Notes: generated by a model from the sequence alone, not told the origin. A stretch of 64,000 nucleotides of DNA from Syncephalis plumigaleata (GCA_025201365.1 JAIXMF010000014.1:663379-727378); one strand, 5' to 3'. Positions 49,101 through 61,221 are shown, counted from the first letter of the stretch. Program-made: numbers and translations.

Positions 49101-52100
49101 AATAACGAGTGAACAAGTGAGTGAATGAGCAATAAACGAGTAACGAGTAACGCGTAAGCAACAAGCAAGTGTGTTGACGAGTGTGTAGTGTGCATACAGC
49201 CAGTTAAGAGTGTTACGGTGATAGATACGGAATAACGAGTGAACAAGTGAACGAATGAGCAATAAACGAGTAACGAGTAACGCGTAAGCAATAAACAAGT
49301 GTGTTGACGAGTGTGTTAGTGTGCATACAGCCAGTTAAGAGTGTTACGGTGATAGATACGGAATAACGAGTGAACAAGTGAACGAATGAGCAATAAACGA
49401 GTAACGAGTAACGCGTAAGCAATAAACAAGTGTGTTGACGAGTGTGTAGTGTGCATAATCAGCCAGTTAAGAGTGTTACGGTGATAGATATGCGAATAAC
49501 GAGTGAACAAGTGAGTGAATGAGCAATAAACGAGTAACGAGTAACGCGTAAGCAATAAACAAGTGTGTTGACGAGTGTGTAGTGTGCATATATCAGCCAG
49601 TTAAGAGTGTTACGGTGATAGATATGCGAGTAACGAGTGAACAAGTGAACGAATGAGCAATAAACGAGTAACGAGTAACGCGTAAGCATAAACAAGTGTG
49701 TTGACGAGTGTGTTAGTGTGCATAACAGCCAGTTAAGAGTGTTACGGTGATAGATATGCGAATAACGAGTGAACAAGTGATGAATGAGCAATAAACGAGT
49801 AACGAGTAACGCGTAAGCAATAAACAAGTGTGTTGACGAGTGTGTAGTGTGCATACAGCCAGTTAAGAGTGTTACGGTGATAGATATGCGAATAACGAGT
49901 GAACAAGTGAACGAATGAGCAATAAACGAGTAACGAGTAACGCGTAAGCAATAAACAAGTGTGTTGACGAGTGTGTAGTGTGCATAATCAGCCAGTTAAG
50001 AGTGTTACGGTGATAGATATGCGAATAACGAGTGAACAAGTGAACGAATGAGCAATAAACGAGTAACGAGTAACGCGTAAGCAATAAACAAGTGTGTTGA
50101 CGAGTGTGTGAGTGTGCATAACAGCCAGTTAAGAGTGTTACGGTGATAGATATGCGAATAACGAGTGAACAAGTGAACGAATGAGCAATAAACGAGTAAC
50201 GAGTAACGCGTAAGCAATAAACAAGTGTGTTGACGAGTGTGTTAGTGTGCATATATCAGCCAGTTAAGAGTGTTACGGTGATAGATATGCGAATAACGAG
50301 TGAACAAGTGAACGAATGAGCAATAAACGAGTAACGAGTAACGCGTAAGCAATAAACAAGTGTGTTGACGAGTGTGTTAGTGTGCATACAGCCAGTTAAG
50401 AGTGTTACGGTGATAGATATGCGAATAACGAGTGAACAAGTGAACGAATGAGCAATAAACGAGTAACGAGTAACGCGTAAGCAATAAACAAGTGTGTTGA
50501 CGAGTGTGTTAGTGTGCATATATCAGCCAGTTAAGAGTGTTACGGTGATAGATATGCGAATAACGAGTGAACAAGTGACGAATGAGCAATAAACGAGTAA
50601 CGAGTAACGCGTAAGCAAAAACAAGTGTGTTGACGAGTGTGTTAGTGTGCATATATCAGCCAGTTAAGAGTGTTACGGTGATAGATATGCGAATAACGAG
50701 TGAACAAGTGAACGAATGAGCAATAAACGAGTAACGAGTAACGCGTAAGCAATAAACAAGTGTGTTGACGAGTGTGTAGTGTGCATATATCAGTCAGTTA
50801 AGAGTGTTACGGTGATAGATATGCGAATAACGAGTGAACAAGTGAACGAATGAGCAATAAACGAGTAACGAGTAACGCGTAAGCATAAACAAGTGTGTTG
50901 ACGAGTGTGTGAGTGTGCATATATCAGCCAGTTAAGAGTGTTACGGTGATAGATATGCGAATAACGAGTGAACAAGTGAACGAATGAGCAATAAACGAGT
51001 AACGAGTAACGCGTAAGCATAAACAAGTGTGTTGACGAGTGTGTTAGTGTGCATACAGCCAGTTAAGAGTGTTACGGTGATAGATATGCGAATAACGAGT
51101 GAACAAGTGACGAATGAGCAATAAACGAGTAACGAGTAACGCGTAAGCATAAACAAGTGTGTTGACGAGTGTGTTAGTGTGCATACAGCCAGTTAAGAGT
51201 GTTACGGTGATAGATATGCGAATAACGAGTGAACAAGTGAGTGAATGAGCAATAAACGAGTAACGAGTAACGCGTAAGCAATAAACAAGTGTGTTGACGA
51301 GTGTGTGAGTGTGCATACAGCCAGTTAAGAGTGTTACGGTGATAGATATGCGAATAACGAGTGAACAAGTGATGAATGAGCAATAAACGAGTAACGAGTA
51401 ACGCGTAAGCAATAAACAAGTGTGTTGACGAGTGTGTTAGTGTGCATACAGCCAGTTAAGAGTGTTACGGTGATAGATATGCGAATAACGAGTGAACAAG
51501 TGAACGAATGAGCAATAAACGAGTAACGAGTAACGCGTAAGCAATAAACAAGTGTGTTGACGAGTGTGTTAGTGTGCATACAGCCAGTTAAGAGTGTTAC
51601 GGTGATAGATACGAATAACGAGTGAACAAGTGAGTGAATGAGCAATAAACGAGTAACGAGTAACGCGTAAGCAATAAACAAGTGTGTTGACGAGTGTGTG
51701 AGTGTGCATACAGCCAGTTAAGAGTGTTACGGTGATAGATACGGAATAACGAGTGAACAAGTGAGTGAATGAGCAATAAACGAGTAACGAGTAACGCGTA
51801 AGCAATAAGCAAGTGTGTTGACGAGTGTGTTAGTGTGCATACAGCCAGTTAAGAGTGTTACGGTGATAGATACGAATAACGAGTGAACAAGTGAGGAATG
51901 AGCAATAAACGAGTAACGAGTAACGCGTAAGCAATAAACAAGTGTGTTGACGAGTGTGTGAGTGTGCATACAGCCAGTTAAGAGTGTTACGGTGATAGAT
52001 ATGCGAATAACGAGTGAACAAGTGAACGAATGAGCAATAAACGAGTAACGAGTAACGCGTAAGCAATAAACAAGTGTGTTGACGAGTGTGTTAGTGTGCA

Positions 52101-53480
52101 TACAGCCAGTTAAGAGTGTTACGGTGATAGATATGCGAATAACGAGTGAACAAGTGAGGAATGAGCAATAAACGAGTAACGAGTAACGCGTAAGCAGTAA
52201 ACAAGTGTGTTGACGAGTGTGTGAGTGTGCATACAGCCAGTTAAGAGTGTTACGGTGATAGATATGCGAATAACGAGTGAACAAGTGAGGAATGAGCAAT
52301 AAACGAGTAACGAGTAACGCGTAAGCAATAAACAAGTGTGTTGACGAGTGTGTTAGTGTGCATATACAGTCAGTTAAGAGTGTTACGGTGATAGATATGC
52401 GAGTAACGAGTGAACAAGTGAACGAATGAGCAATAAACGAGTAACGAGTAACGCGTAAGCAATAAACAAGTGTGTTGACGAGTGTGTAGTGTGCATATCA
52501 GTCAGTTAAGAGTGTTACGGTGATAGATACGGAATAACGAGTGAACAAGTGAACGAATGAGCAATAAACGAGTAACGAGTAACGCGTAAGCAATAAACAA
52601 GTGTGTTGACGAGTGTGTTAGTGTGCATACAGCCAGTTAAGAGTGTTACGGTGATAGATATGCGAGTAACGAGTGAACAAGTGAACGAATGAGCAATAAA
52701 CGAGTAACGAGTAACGCGTAAGCAATAAACAAGTGTGTTGACGAGTGTGTTAGTGCATATATCAGTCAGTTAAGAGTGTTACGGTGATAGATATGATAAC
52801 GAGTGAACAGGAGAATGAGCAATAAACGAGTAACGAGTAACGCGTAACAGTAAACAAGTGTGTTGACGAGTGTGTTAGTGTGCATATATCAGCCAGTTAA
52901 GAGTGTTACGGTGATAGATACCGATAACGAGTGAACAAGTGAACGAATGAGCAATAAACGAGTAAACGAGTAACGCGTAAGCAATAAACAAGTGTGTTAC
53001 GAGTGTGTAGTGTGCATATATCAGTCAGTTAAGAGTGTTACGGCAATAGATATGCGAATAACGAGTGAACAAGTGAACGAATGAGCAATAAACGAGTAAC
53101 GAGTAACGCGTAAGCAATAAACAAGTGTGTTGACGAGTGTGTTAGTGTGCATATATCAGTCAGTTAAGAGTGTTACGGTGATAGATACACGAATAACGAG
53201 TGAACAAGTGAACGAATGAGCAATAAACGAGTAACGAGTAACGCGTAAGCAATAAACAAGTGTGTTGACGAGTGTGTGAGTGCATATATCAGTCAGTTAA
53301 GAGTGTTACGGTGATAGATACCGAATAACGAGTGAACAAGTGAACGAATGAGCAATAAACGAGTAACGAGTAACGCGTAAGCAGTAAACAAGTGTGTTGA
53401 CGAGTGTGTGAGTGTGCATACAGTCAGCCAGTTAAGAGTGTTACGGCGATAGATATGCGAATAACGAGTGAACAAGTGAA
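43110..53480. repeat. 132-bp satellite array, about 77 tandem copies
   Basis: The unit contains, in order, CAGCCAGTTAAGAGTG, TTACGGTGATAGATATGCG, AATAACGAGTGAACAAGTG, AACGAATGAGCAATAAACG, AGTAACGAGTAACGCG, TAAGCAATAAACAAGTG and TGTTGACGAGTGTGTTAGTG. Consensus length is 132 bp, with 129-137-bp variants. AACGAGT is repeated inside the unit, so it probably grew from a shorter repeat. The two left-edge units (about 43118 and 43238) are strongly diverged, as are several at the right edge (52730-53480). Because 132 is a multiple of three and the complement has few stops, long ORFs appear on the minus strand; they change frame with every indel and are not genes. Confidence 0.97.
43602..45451. repeat. 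Higher-order repeat of about 1,337 bp inside the satellite
   Basis: A run of units with the same variant order recurs: the rare GATAGATACACGAAT variant lies at about 43903 and again at 45240, 1,337 bp apart (about ten units), and the neighbouring variant units match on both sides. This shows that blocks of units were duplicated together. Confidence 0.75.
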
Positions 53481-55330
53481 CAATGAGCAGATGAGCGAGT
53501 GTAGTGAATAAGAGGAATGAGTAAAGCGCGCAACAAACGAGATCGAGCGGAAGGAGTGAGTGTAGTGAGTAGAAGGTGCACGAGGAACGAGTAGAATGAC
53601 AAGAACACACGAGGAATAAGTATGATGAGTAAAACACGAGAAGAGCGAGTAGATCAAGAGAAAGGGTAAGCATAGCGAGTATAGCGCACGAAGAACGAGA
53701 TCGAGCGAGAGAAGTAAGTAAAACGCGAGAGAGTGAGTATATTGAGTAGATCGTACAAGAGGAGTGAGTAGAACACGCGAGAGGACCGAGATCGAGCGAG
53801 AGGAGCGAGTATTATGACAAGAACGCGCGAGTAATGAGTAGATCGAGTGCGAGAAGAATAGTTGAACGTATAGTAGTTTGGATAGTTGATAGTAACGAGA
53901 GCATACACGTATAATAAATAGTATATATTGAACGGTAATGTTTATTAGTTAGTATGCAGTAGCAAGCGTATTGAGTGTAAAGAGTAGAACGCGCGACGAA
54001 CGTAAGAGTAATCAGTAGAGCGTATGAGGAAGTGAGTGGAATGAGTAGCACGCGCGAGGAGTGAGTATAGTGACAAGATCGAGCGAGAAACAAGTAGAAT
54101 AAGCGAGGAGTGTAAGACGAATGCGTGAGCGTAATGAGTATAGTGAGTAGATCCGAGCGAGAGGAGTGAGAGTAGTGAGTAGAACACACGAATAACGAGT
54201 AGATCGTGCAAGAGGAACGAATATAAACAGTAGAACAAGCGAGGCAAGTAAGAAGAAAGAGTAGAACGCGCGATGAAGTAAGAAGAAAGAGCAGATGAAG
54301 CGAGGAAGTAAGAGGAAGGAGTAGAACGAACGAGAGGAACAAGTAGAATGAGTAGGACACGCGAGGAACAAGTATAGTGAATAAAGCGTATGAACAACGA
54401 GTAGATCGAGCAAGAGGAGTAAATAGACACGCGAGAGAAAGCATAGAACGCGTGAGAGGAGCGAGTAGAACGAGCAAGAGGAAGGAGTATAGAGAGTAAG
54501 AGGAACGAGCGTAATGAATAGAACGAGAAAGAAGAAAGAGTAAAGCACGCAAGAACGGGTAGATCGAGCGAGATGAGAAGTATAGTGACGAGATGGAGAG
54601 AGTAGAGAGAGTATAGTGAGTGTGAGGAACGAGATCGAGCGAGATGAGAGAGTAGAAGGTGCCCGAGAAGTGAGTATAGTGAGTAGATCGAGCGAGTAAT
54701 GAGTAGATCGAACAAGATGAGTGAGTATAGTAACAAGTCGAGCGAGAAGGAAACGAGAAAGTATAGTAAATAGAACGCACGAGTAATGAGTAGATCGAGC
54801 GCGAGGAGAGAGTATATGAGTGTAGCGCAAGAAAGAGAGTAGATCAAGCGAGAGGAACGAGTATAGTGAGTAGATTGAGCGCGAGAGTAGTGAGTAAAGC
54901 ACGCAACGAACGAGATCGGACGAGAGGAATGAGCAGATCGAAGGAAAGAGAGAGAGAGGAACGAGTTAATCGAGCAAGAGAAGTGAGTATAGAGAGTAGA
55001 TCGTACAAGACGAACGAGTAGAACGCACGAGTAATGAGTAGAACGAGCGAGAGAGGAGAGTATAGAGAGTAAAGCGCAAGAACAACGAGTAGATCGAGCG
55101 AGGAATGAGTAGATCGAGAGAGAGAGAGTAGCGGGAGGAATAAGTAGAATGTAAGCGCAATGAGTAGAATGAGTAGAATGAGTAGAGGGCGAGACGAATG
55201 TAAGAGGAAAGTGAGAGCGTAATGAGTAGAACACGCAAGGAATGAGTAGAATGAGCGAGTGAAAGAGAGTAATGAATATAACGTGCGAGGAATGAGCGGG
55301 ATTAGTGAAAAAAGAGTACAATAACAATGA
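53481..55330. repeat. Purine-biased irregular repeat block A
   Basis: Irregular succession of GATCGAGCGAGAGGA, GTGAGTATAGTGAGTAGA, AGAACGCGCGAG and GAATGAGTAGA words with no fixed period. The plus strand is strongly A/G-rich. Long Leu/Ser/Tyr-rich minus ORFs (up to 481 codons) result from the absence of stop words and are not accepted as genes. Large parts recur at 61620-64000. Confidence 0.85.
53880..53970. repeat. AT-rich core module, copy 1
   Basis: Contains GTAACGAGAGCATACACG, TATAATAAATAGTATATATT and TTTATTAGTTAGTATGCAGT. The same module, with small changes, is at 61738-61830 and 63578-63665, each time inside the purine-biased block. It is the only part of the block with a TATA-like, AT-rich composition. 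Confidence 0.8.
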
Positions 55331-55336
55331 ATGAAC

Positions 55337-56090
55337 ATAAAAAATCATAATAAATCGAGGAGTGGAGGTACAGCATGTAGTTATATTCATTCGACGCGTA
55401 TTTTGATGAGGAACACGATGGTGTTGATGAATAAATTATAGGAGGCATATTGGAGGAGGTAGAGGCATGAAGGGCCGAGAGTAAGGAGAGCAAGTTAATA
55501 ATTTTTAATAAATCGAGGAGTGGAGGTAGAGCGATGTAATTATATTCATTCGACGCGTATTTCAATGAGGAACATGAATATATTTATTATAAAATTATAG
55601 AGGCATATTGAGGGATAGAGGCATGAAGGGCCGAGAGTAAGGAGAGCAAGTTAATAATTTTTAATAAATCGAGGAGTGGAGATAGAGCGATGTAATTATA
55701 TTCATTCGACGCGTATTTAATGAGGAACATGAATATATTTATTATAAAATTATAAGATATTGAGGATAGAGCATGAAGGGCCAAGTAAGGAGAGCAATTA
55801 ATAATTTTTAATAAATCGAGGATGGAGATAGAGCGATGTAAGTACATTCATTCGACGCGATTGTAATGAGGAACATGAATATATTTATTATAAAATTATG
55901 AACGAGTATTAGAAGGGATAGAGACATGAAGGGCAAGTAAAGGAGATTAAGTCAATTTATTCAATAATTTTTAATAAATTGAATAATGGAGGTAGAGCGA
56001 TGCAAGTGGTTCATTCGAAGCGTATTGAGAAGGGGAAGACGATGGAATGGATTATAAAATTATTAGAAGCATATTGAATGATGTAGATGC
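55337..56090. repeat. Tandem repeat of about 145-165 bp, five diverging units
   Basis: Units begin TTAATAATTTTTAATAAATC-GAGG and contain ATTCATTCGACGCGTATT, GAGGAACATGA, TATAAAATTATA and GCATGAAGGGCC. Starts near 55337, 55497, 55652, 55798 and 55960. Identity falls from left to right. Further copies occur at about 57000-57230 and a diverged one at 61010-61090. Confidence 0.85.
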
Positions 56091-56119
56091 ACGAAGGGCA
56101 GAATGAAGAATGAAGTGAA

Positions 56120-56700
56120 TAATGAAGATAGAAAGTAGCAAGAGCATTTATTGATGAATATTGTAGTGGAGAACACGAAGGAAGATAATAAAAAAATAAT
56201 GGAGGCATATTAAGAGAGGTAGAGACAAGAAGGGAAGAATGAAGAATAGAGGGAAGAATGAATAGAGAAGGAGAGTAGAGAGGAGAAGAATAGAGAAGAA
56301 TAATAGAATGAATAGAGGAAAGAAGAATAGAGGAAGAATAAGAAGGAAGAACAATAGAGAAGAATAGAGAAGAAGAATAATAGAAGAATAGAGGAAGAAT
56401 AATAAAGAGGAATAATAGAGAGAATGAATAATAGAATGAATAATAAAGAATGAATAGAGAAGAGAAGAATAGAGGAATTGAATGAATAATAGAGAAGAAT
56501 AATAGAATGAATAATAGAGGAAGAATGAATAGAGAAGGAAGTAGAGAGGGAGAAGAATAGAGAAGAAGAATGAATAGAGAAGAATAATAGAGAAGAAGAA
56601 TGAATAGAGAAGGAATAATAGAGGAGTAGAGAAGAAAATAGAGAAGAATAATAGAATGAATAGAGAGAATAATAAACAACAAAAAGAAAGGAAGTTAGGA
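56120..56700. repeat. GAAGAATAGA-type purine microsatellite tract
   Basis: About 580 bp composed almost only of A, G and T on the plus strand, built from GAAGAATAGAGAAGAATAATAGAATGAATA-like permutations. No coding potential. Confidence 0.85.
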
Positions 56701-56705
56701 GACAC

Positions 56706-56718
56706 TAGGTTAGGGTTG
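56706..56718. repeat. Short TTAGGG-like interstitial tract
   Basis: TAGGTTAGGGTTG contains one perfect TTAGGG unit flanked by partial units (GG-TTAGGG-TT-GGG). It sits exactly at the junction between the purine tract and the 170-bp repeat copy A. Too short to be a telomere; it could be a relic of a chromosome end. Confidence 0.5.
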
Positions 56719-56888
56719 GGTGCCCCTATAACGATTAGGGCGGGAGCGCATCAGGCGGATATGCACATACATTAAACATAGGGTAGAATTGAATCACACA
56801 TAGAGCAAAGCTGGACCAGATATAGAGTGAACATGCTAATTTTATTTAATCAACGCTAATAAATCGAATTTGAGTGCTAGCGCGGTGT
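56719..56888. repeat. Perfect 170-bp direct repeat, copy A
   Basis: Identical by eye to 57310-57479, starting GGTGCCCCTATAACG and ending GCTAGCGCGGTGT. Offset 591 bp. Identity stops abruptly at both ends. Confidence 0.92.
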
Positions 56889-56999
56889 AGGTGGGTGCAC
56901 TTGATGTGCATTGTAGTGAGGAACATAATGATATACACTAGAAAGATATAGGAGAAGTATTGACCGCGCTATAGTGGCAAAGTGCAAATATATTGTACA

Positions 57000-57300
57000 T
57001 GCACTAAATAATTTTTAATAAATCGAGGAATGGAGATAGAGCAATGTATATACATTCATTCGACGCGTATTGTAAAGAGGAACACGATGATATGCACTGA
57101 AAAAATATAGGAGGAGTATTGAGCGCGCTATATAGGTAAAGTGCCAGATGTATAGTGAGCGCGTTAATAATTTATTAGGGGGAAGAATAAAAATTGAAAT
57201 CACATTCATTCAATACGCATTGAGCTGAGTAATATAATAAATAATAAAAAATTATAGATGAAGCATTGAGCGCGCTATAACAGCGAGGGCCCAAATGGTG
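57000..57300. repeat. Further units of the 55.3-56.1 kb repeat family
   Basis: TAATTTTTAATAAATCGAGG at about 57007 and a related start near 57165, with the ATTCATTCGACGCGTATTG, GAGGAACACGATGATAT and GAGCGCGCTATA blocks. A related stretch is also at 56885-57000 (GAGGAACATAATGATATACAC). Diverged from the left-hand units. Confidence 0.75.
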
Positions 57301-57309
57301 ATGAAAGGT

Positions 57310-57479
57310 GGTGCCCCTATAACGATTAGGGCGGGAGCGCATCAGGCGGATATGCACATACATTAAACATAGGGTAGAATTGAATCACACATAGAGCAAA
57401 GCTGGACCAGATATAGAGTGAACATGCTAATTTTATTTAATCAACGCTAATAAATCGAATTTGAGTGCTAGCGCGGTGT
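57310..57479. repeat. Perfect 170-bp direct repeat, copy B
   Basis: Second copy of 56719-56888. It lacks the preceding TTAGGG-like tract. Beyond 57479 the sequences diverge (GAGTGGGTGCATTGG against AGGTGGGTGCACTTG). Confidence 0.92.
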
Positions 57480-57579
57480 GAGTGGGTGCATTGGCCGCGC
57501 AGCGCGACGGGGAGTATAATGGTATGTATTAGAGCGAAATCGGTCGCATATTGAGGGGGTTAGAGCCATTTAAGTGCAC

Positions 57580-57845
57580 GATATATAATTATTAACATTA
57601 TTAATAATAGTTAATAATTTAGTAATATAAATTAATAAAAAGACATTAAATTTATTTATTAGAAACTAGTAATACCATAATTAATTAAGGTACTATGATT
57701 TGTTAGTAAATGTTAATAAAAATTAGTAGATTTATTAATAAGAGTTAACAGAATGTCAATAAATGGATAGTGAGCAATTGTTAATGAAAGCATTAGTAAA
57801 TTTATTAATGAAAATAAAGCATGCAACTAAATGTAGCAATTTGAA
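57580..57845. other. AT-rich TTAATAAA-type flank, left of the 863-aa gene
   Basis: Built from ATTAATAA, GTTAATA and TAGTAAAT words. A similar stretch follows the gene at about 61090-61205. Together they bracket the gene. No ORF. Confidence 0.65.
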
Positions 57846-57989
57846 AATAATTCTATAACGCAATGCTTCACGTTATGCACATCCTATAGCGATGTTAGAT
57901 TCTGTTCCACATTTGTAACATTCTACATGTGTTCCTTAAAATCATACCATATGGTTACATAGCGTTACTTCGTTTCGTTTCATGTCTAT

Positions 57990-57997
57990 TATAAAAA
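57990..57997 (+). promoter_or_regulatory. TATA box of the 863-aa gene
   Basis: TATAAAAA lies about 145 bp upstream of the ATG at 58142, followed by a C/T-rich leader. Confidence 0.5.
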
Positions 57998-58141
57998 GGC
58001 ATTAGCATTTCTTATTCAAATAAACATTATCTTTACTTCCCGTTCATTCGTGCTTATTGCACTAAGTGATACTAGCTCCTTCAATACACTTCCTATTTCT
58101 TTTTGAGAAAGGTGTTTATTCCAATTTTTTTACATACTATC

Positions 58142-60982
58142 ATGTTCTCTAACACAGATTCTCCCAACTCTCCTCCTCTTGCAAATACCGATTCTGATGC
58201 TGATCAGCTTGGTCCTCGTTTGACGGTGCATGATTTTGTTCAGCATCATCAAACTATTCGAGATGACCACCACTGTCTTTCTGCTGGTATGATTGACGTC
58301 AATACTTTGCTTCGTGGTGTTTATGTCGAAAGCAGTGCATTTTATCCTCGTGATATTAATCTTGGTGTGGAATCAGATTCGCCTTCCGATCAAGACAGTA
58401 TTATTCCATATACCCTTGATATTGATTCCTTTTTTTTTATATGCCCTGCCAACGCTACTGGTTCCTCTTCTGGTTCTAAGCTGCCGATTAAAAGCCAAAA
58501 CTGGAGTCTCTATGCTCGTCCTAATTACGATTTTAGCATCAAAAACAATACCAGTATCTCTACTTTCGTTTATCGTAGCGGTGAATTTTCACGAATGGAG
58601 CTATCTGCCTGCACGAACTTTTTATTTGCAAAAGTTCATGATACTAATGTAAGTTGCTGTGCTTCTAATTGTATGATATCTAAATCAACATTGTTTTGCT
58701 CTTTTTATAGATAAACATCTTCCTCCCTGGATTATTTGATCATTATAAGAACAATGACGTGCCTATTCCTATCAAGTCGTTCATTACACAAGAGCATCAT
58801 GCCGATTTCGTTGACCAAATTTTGCTACCTGCTTGTCGAGTTGTATTTGATACAGAATTCTACCCTTTTGCTTTGGATTACAAGCATGCGGCTCGCAATG
58901 GTATAAGTCACGTTTTGACTAAGATATCCTCAAGAAAGTTGAACAAGCTGATTCGTGAGATGCGTCGCATCGTTGCTTGCCTGGGATGTCCTCTGTTTGC
59001 TGATTTCTTCTTCGTCATTTACTCCCATGGCATCAAAGAAGAGTTCCCCAGGATATTGCCGCCTGGTTATTCCAGCATCTCTCATTATGGTTTGCGTCAT
59101 CAGTTTCTCGATTTTAGACGAGTTGACCACACCAATCTATACGTCGACTTAGCTATCACCTTCAAGTGTGCATATCCACAGTCAATTTCCGCTCGAACTG
59201 GCCTATGGTCAAATTATGAAACTATTCTTCGTCAATTCTTTGGCACAGATCCAAGCATTCCTTTGAAAGGCAATCTTCGTCAAGATTCTTTTTGTAACTT
59301 TACTGGCCTTGGTGGTTTCAAGTACCGCGAAAAAGGCCATGATATAAAGCACGTTCAAGCCTATGGTACATGGAAACATGCCTTCTTTCGCCGCGACACA
59401 CATTCCAATCGCCAAGGCAAAGACTTTAGCTCCTTGGATGTCTTCAACAGGAGTATTTCTTTTGACAAGCTTTTCGTAAGTATACACAGCGATTATTGAA
59501 TGTGTAATTATTTGCTAATTGATTCATACTCCCTTTAGAAAACAATGATAGAGGACACTCAACTGCTTATTGAGCAAGAATGTCGTTATGGTGCTCGTCT
59601 GGAGTTTCGTCTACGCTCAAAGAAAATTGATCAGTTGATGGAAATTTTGTTTGAACCAACTTGTCAGTATGTATACACTTAATTATAACTCATTTACACT
59701 TTTATTTTTACTAATTATATTACTTTCTAGGCGCGCATTGTATAATTGCATTCAATGGCATGATACTGCTTCATTGTTTAAATTAACAATGTATAGATTG
59801 AAAGCCTTGCATTTTATGCGTGACTATTTGGCTCGTGCTATTCCTCGGCATTCAGCAGAGTTTTTGTCCTCTTGTGTGTACATATCCTTCTTGATGTCCA
59901 CAATTTATCATCGTGAGATGAATGACGAATCTCGCTGGAGAAAAGTTGCCGAAGTCTTTGATCGCTGTCGCAACTCTTCGTCTTCCCTCCTCTTTTTCAA
60001 GGATCTGGTTGATCCTGTCTCCCTTCGATTCAATGTCAACTTGAGTAGGAGAACTTTGTCGCATCATTTCACAAGAGATTTGGTGGATAGCTGTTCAAAA
60101 TCAATACCAACTCAACCGTCTCTTCCAGCAGCAGCCTCTGAACCTATTATCAGTAATGATAATCAGTCTACTTCTCTTATTCCTAATGTGCTACTCGCTG
60201 AAAATGCCTCTATTGTTGCTGTTAAGCAAGCTCTGTGTGGTATCCTCGTGAATAGTAATTTTCCTAATTTTAATTTGGTTCATCACATGAAATTGGAAGA
60301 TGATAATGATTTCCCTCGTATTCTTACTAGACATGCTGATGCTAGTTACACTAATTGGTGTTGCTGTCATAACTTATTTGCCTGTTTCTCGCTGGATAAT
60401 GACAACTTAATCAAGAATTTTGTTAACTTGCTGCTTGATGAGTATCTTCGTACAAGACGCGACAATACTTGGGATTCTTATTTGGTTGACGGCGTCACCA
60501 AAGATGATCTCTTAGCATTTAGTCACAACTTGTTCAAGCATAATAACTTGTTCACTTACTTGGTAAGTCATTGATATATAGTCTTTTCTATGTTTAATAA
60601 TCTTTATTTCTTTTACTTTTAGTTGAAATCTAAGGTTGATATAATAGCGTTTAAGAAGCATATTATATGGTTCCAGAATTTACTACCTTCTCCTGAAAGA
60701 ATTCGACAAGACTATGCTGCTTTCAAACGTCGTTCACCTTGGTTAAGGCTCCAATATCGCGCTTTTTACATTCGTTTGGTTCATAAAAACCCCGATGTTG
60801 ACTTTGGAAATTTCACTGATCGCTGCCTGGACTACTTGGTTGCCAATGACTATAGATATTTCCCCAAGAGTGATGCAAGTTCAAAGCTTTGGTATAATAG
60901 CAGCAAGGGTTTACAATTCCATAGGATCCCAACCTCAGCTGAACTGGCTGAGTTTCGTCAACAAAATGTTAACTCAATATAA
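58142..60982 (+). CDS. Intact 863-aa protein of unknown family inside subtelomere-like repeats
   Basis: Five exons: 58142-58648, 58711-59475, 59539-59666, 59731-60562 and 60623-60982. All introns have GT/AG ends (50-65 nt). The sum, 2,592 nt, is divisible by three and no frame break is seen. The ATG at 58142 (MFSNTDSPNSPPL) is the first in-frame ATG. No signal peptide or membrane segment. Distinct blocks: residues 1-170 Ser/Asp-rich with DINLGVESDSPSD; residues 170-430 with a Phe/Tyr-, His- and Arg-rich core (FLDFRRVDHTNLYVDLAITF, FKYREKGHDIKHVQAYGTWKH); a charged segment ECRYGARLEFRLRSKKIDQL; then a helical C-terminal half (LKALHFMRDYLARAIPRH, LLLDEYLRTRRDNTWD, FKRRSPWLRLQYRAFYIR). I recognise no polymerase, transposase, helicase or nuclease motif. 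GC and codon use look like the other genes, unlike the surrounding repeats. Could belong to a subtelomeric or mobile gene family. Confidence 0.8.
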
Positions 60983-61009
60983 AGCTATAAGATTTATGGT
61001 CATATTGAT

Positions 61010-61205
61010 ATTTTTTAATAAACTGAATAATGAATCTAGAGTATTGTAAGTGTATTTATTAAATGTATTTTGTAATAGGAAACATAATTCATATGTATTA
61101 ATAGTTAATATTAATGTCAGTAGTTAACGGTTAATAAAGCTATTAATAAAAAGTAATAAATTTATTAATTAACATTACAAGTGGCATTAATAAAAGATAA
61201 TAATG
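61010..61205. repeat. Diverged repeat unit and AT-rich flank, right of the 863-aa gene
   Basis: TTTTTAATAAACTGAATAATG, TAGAGTATTGTAAGT, TATTTATTAAATGTATTTTG and AGGAAACATAATTCATATG line up with the start of the 55.3-56.1 kb unit. An AT-rich TTAATAAA stretch like that at 57580-57845 follows. The stop codon of the gene is only about 30 bp away. Confidence 0.65.
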
Positions 61206-61221
61206 TAGTGGTGAGAATCGT

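Noticed and set aside
43260-52335. Dozens of minus-strand ORFs with a 44-residue repeat (VYCLRVTRYSFIAHSF...)
   Set aside because: They are translations of the 132-bp satellite. All three frames are open, the frame changes with every unit indel, and there is no start, promoter or conserved codon bias.
43110-53480. CRISPR-like regular array
   Set aside because: Units are fully repeated with no unique spacers, and the window is eukaryotic.
53812-55390. Minus-strand ORFs of 322 and 481 codons rich in Leu, Ser, Tyr
   Set aside because: By-products of C/T-rich complement of the purine-biased repeat with few stop words; no domain pattern, and overlapping frames are equally open.
56718-57500. tRNA or small RNA in the 170-bp repeat
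   Set aside because: No A/B-box pair or cloverleaf pairing could be found.
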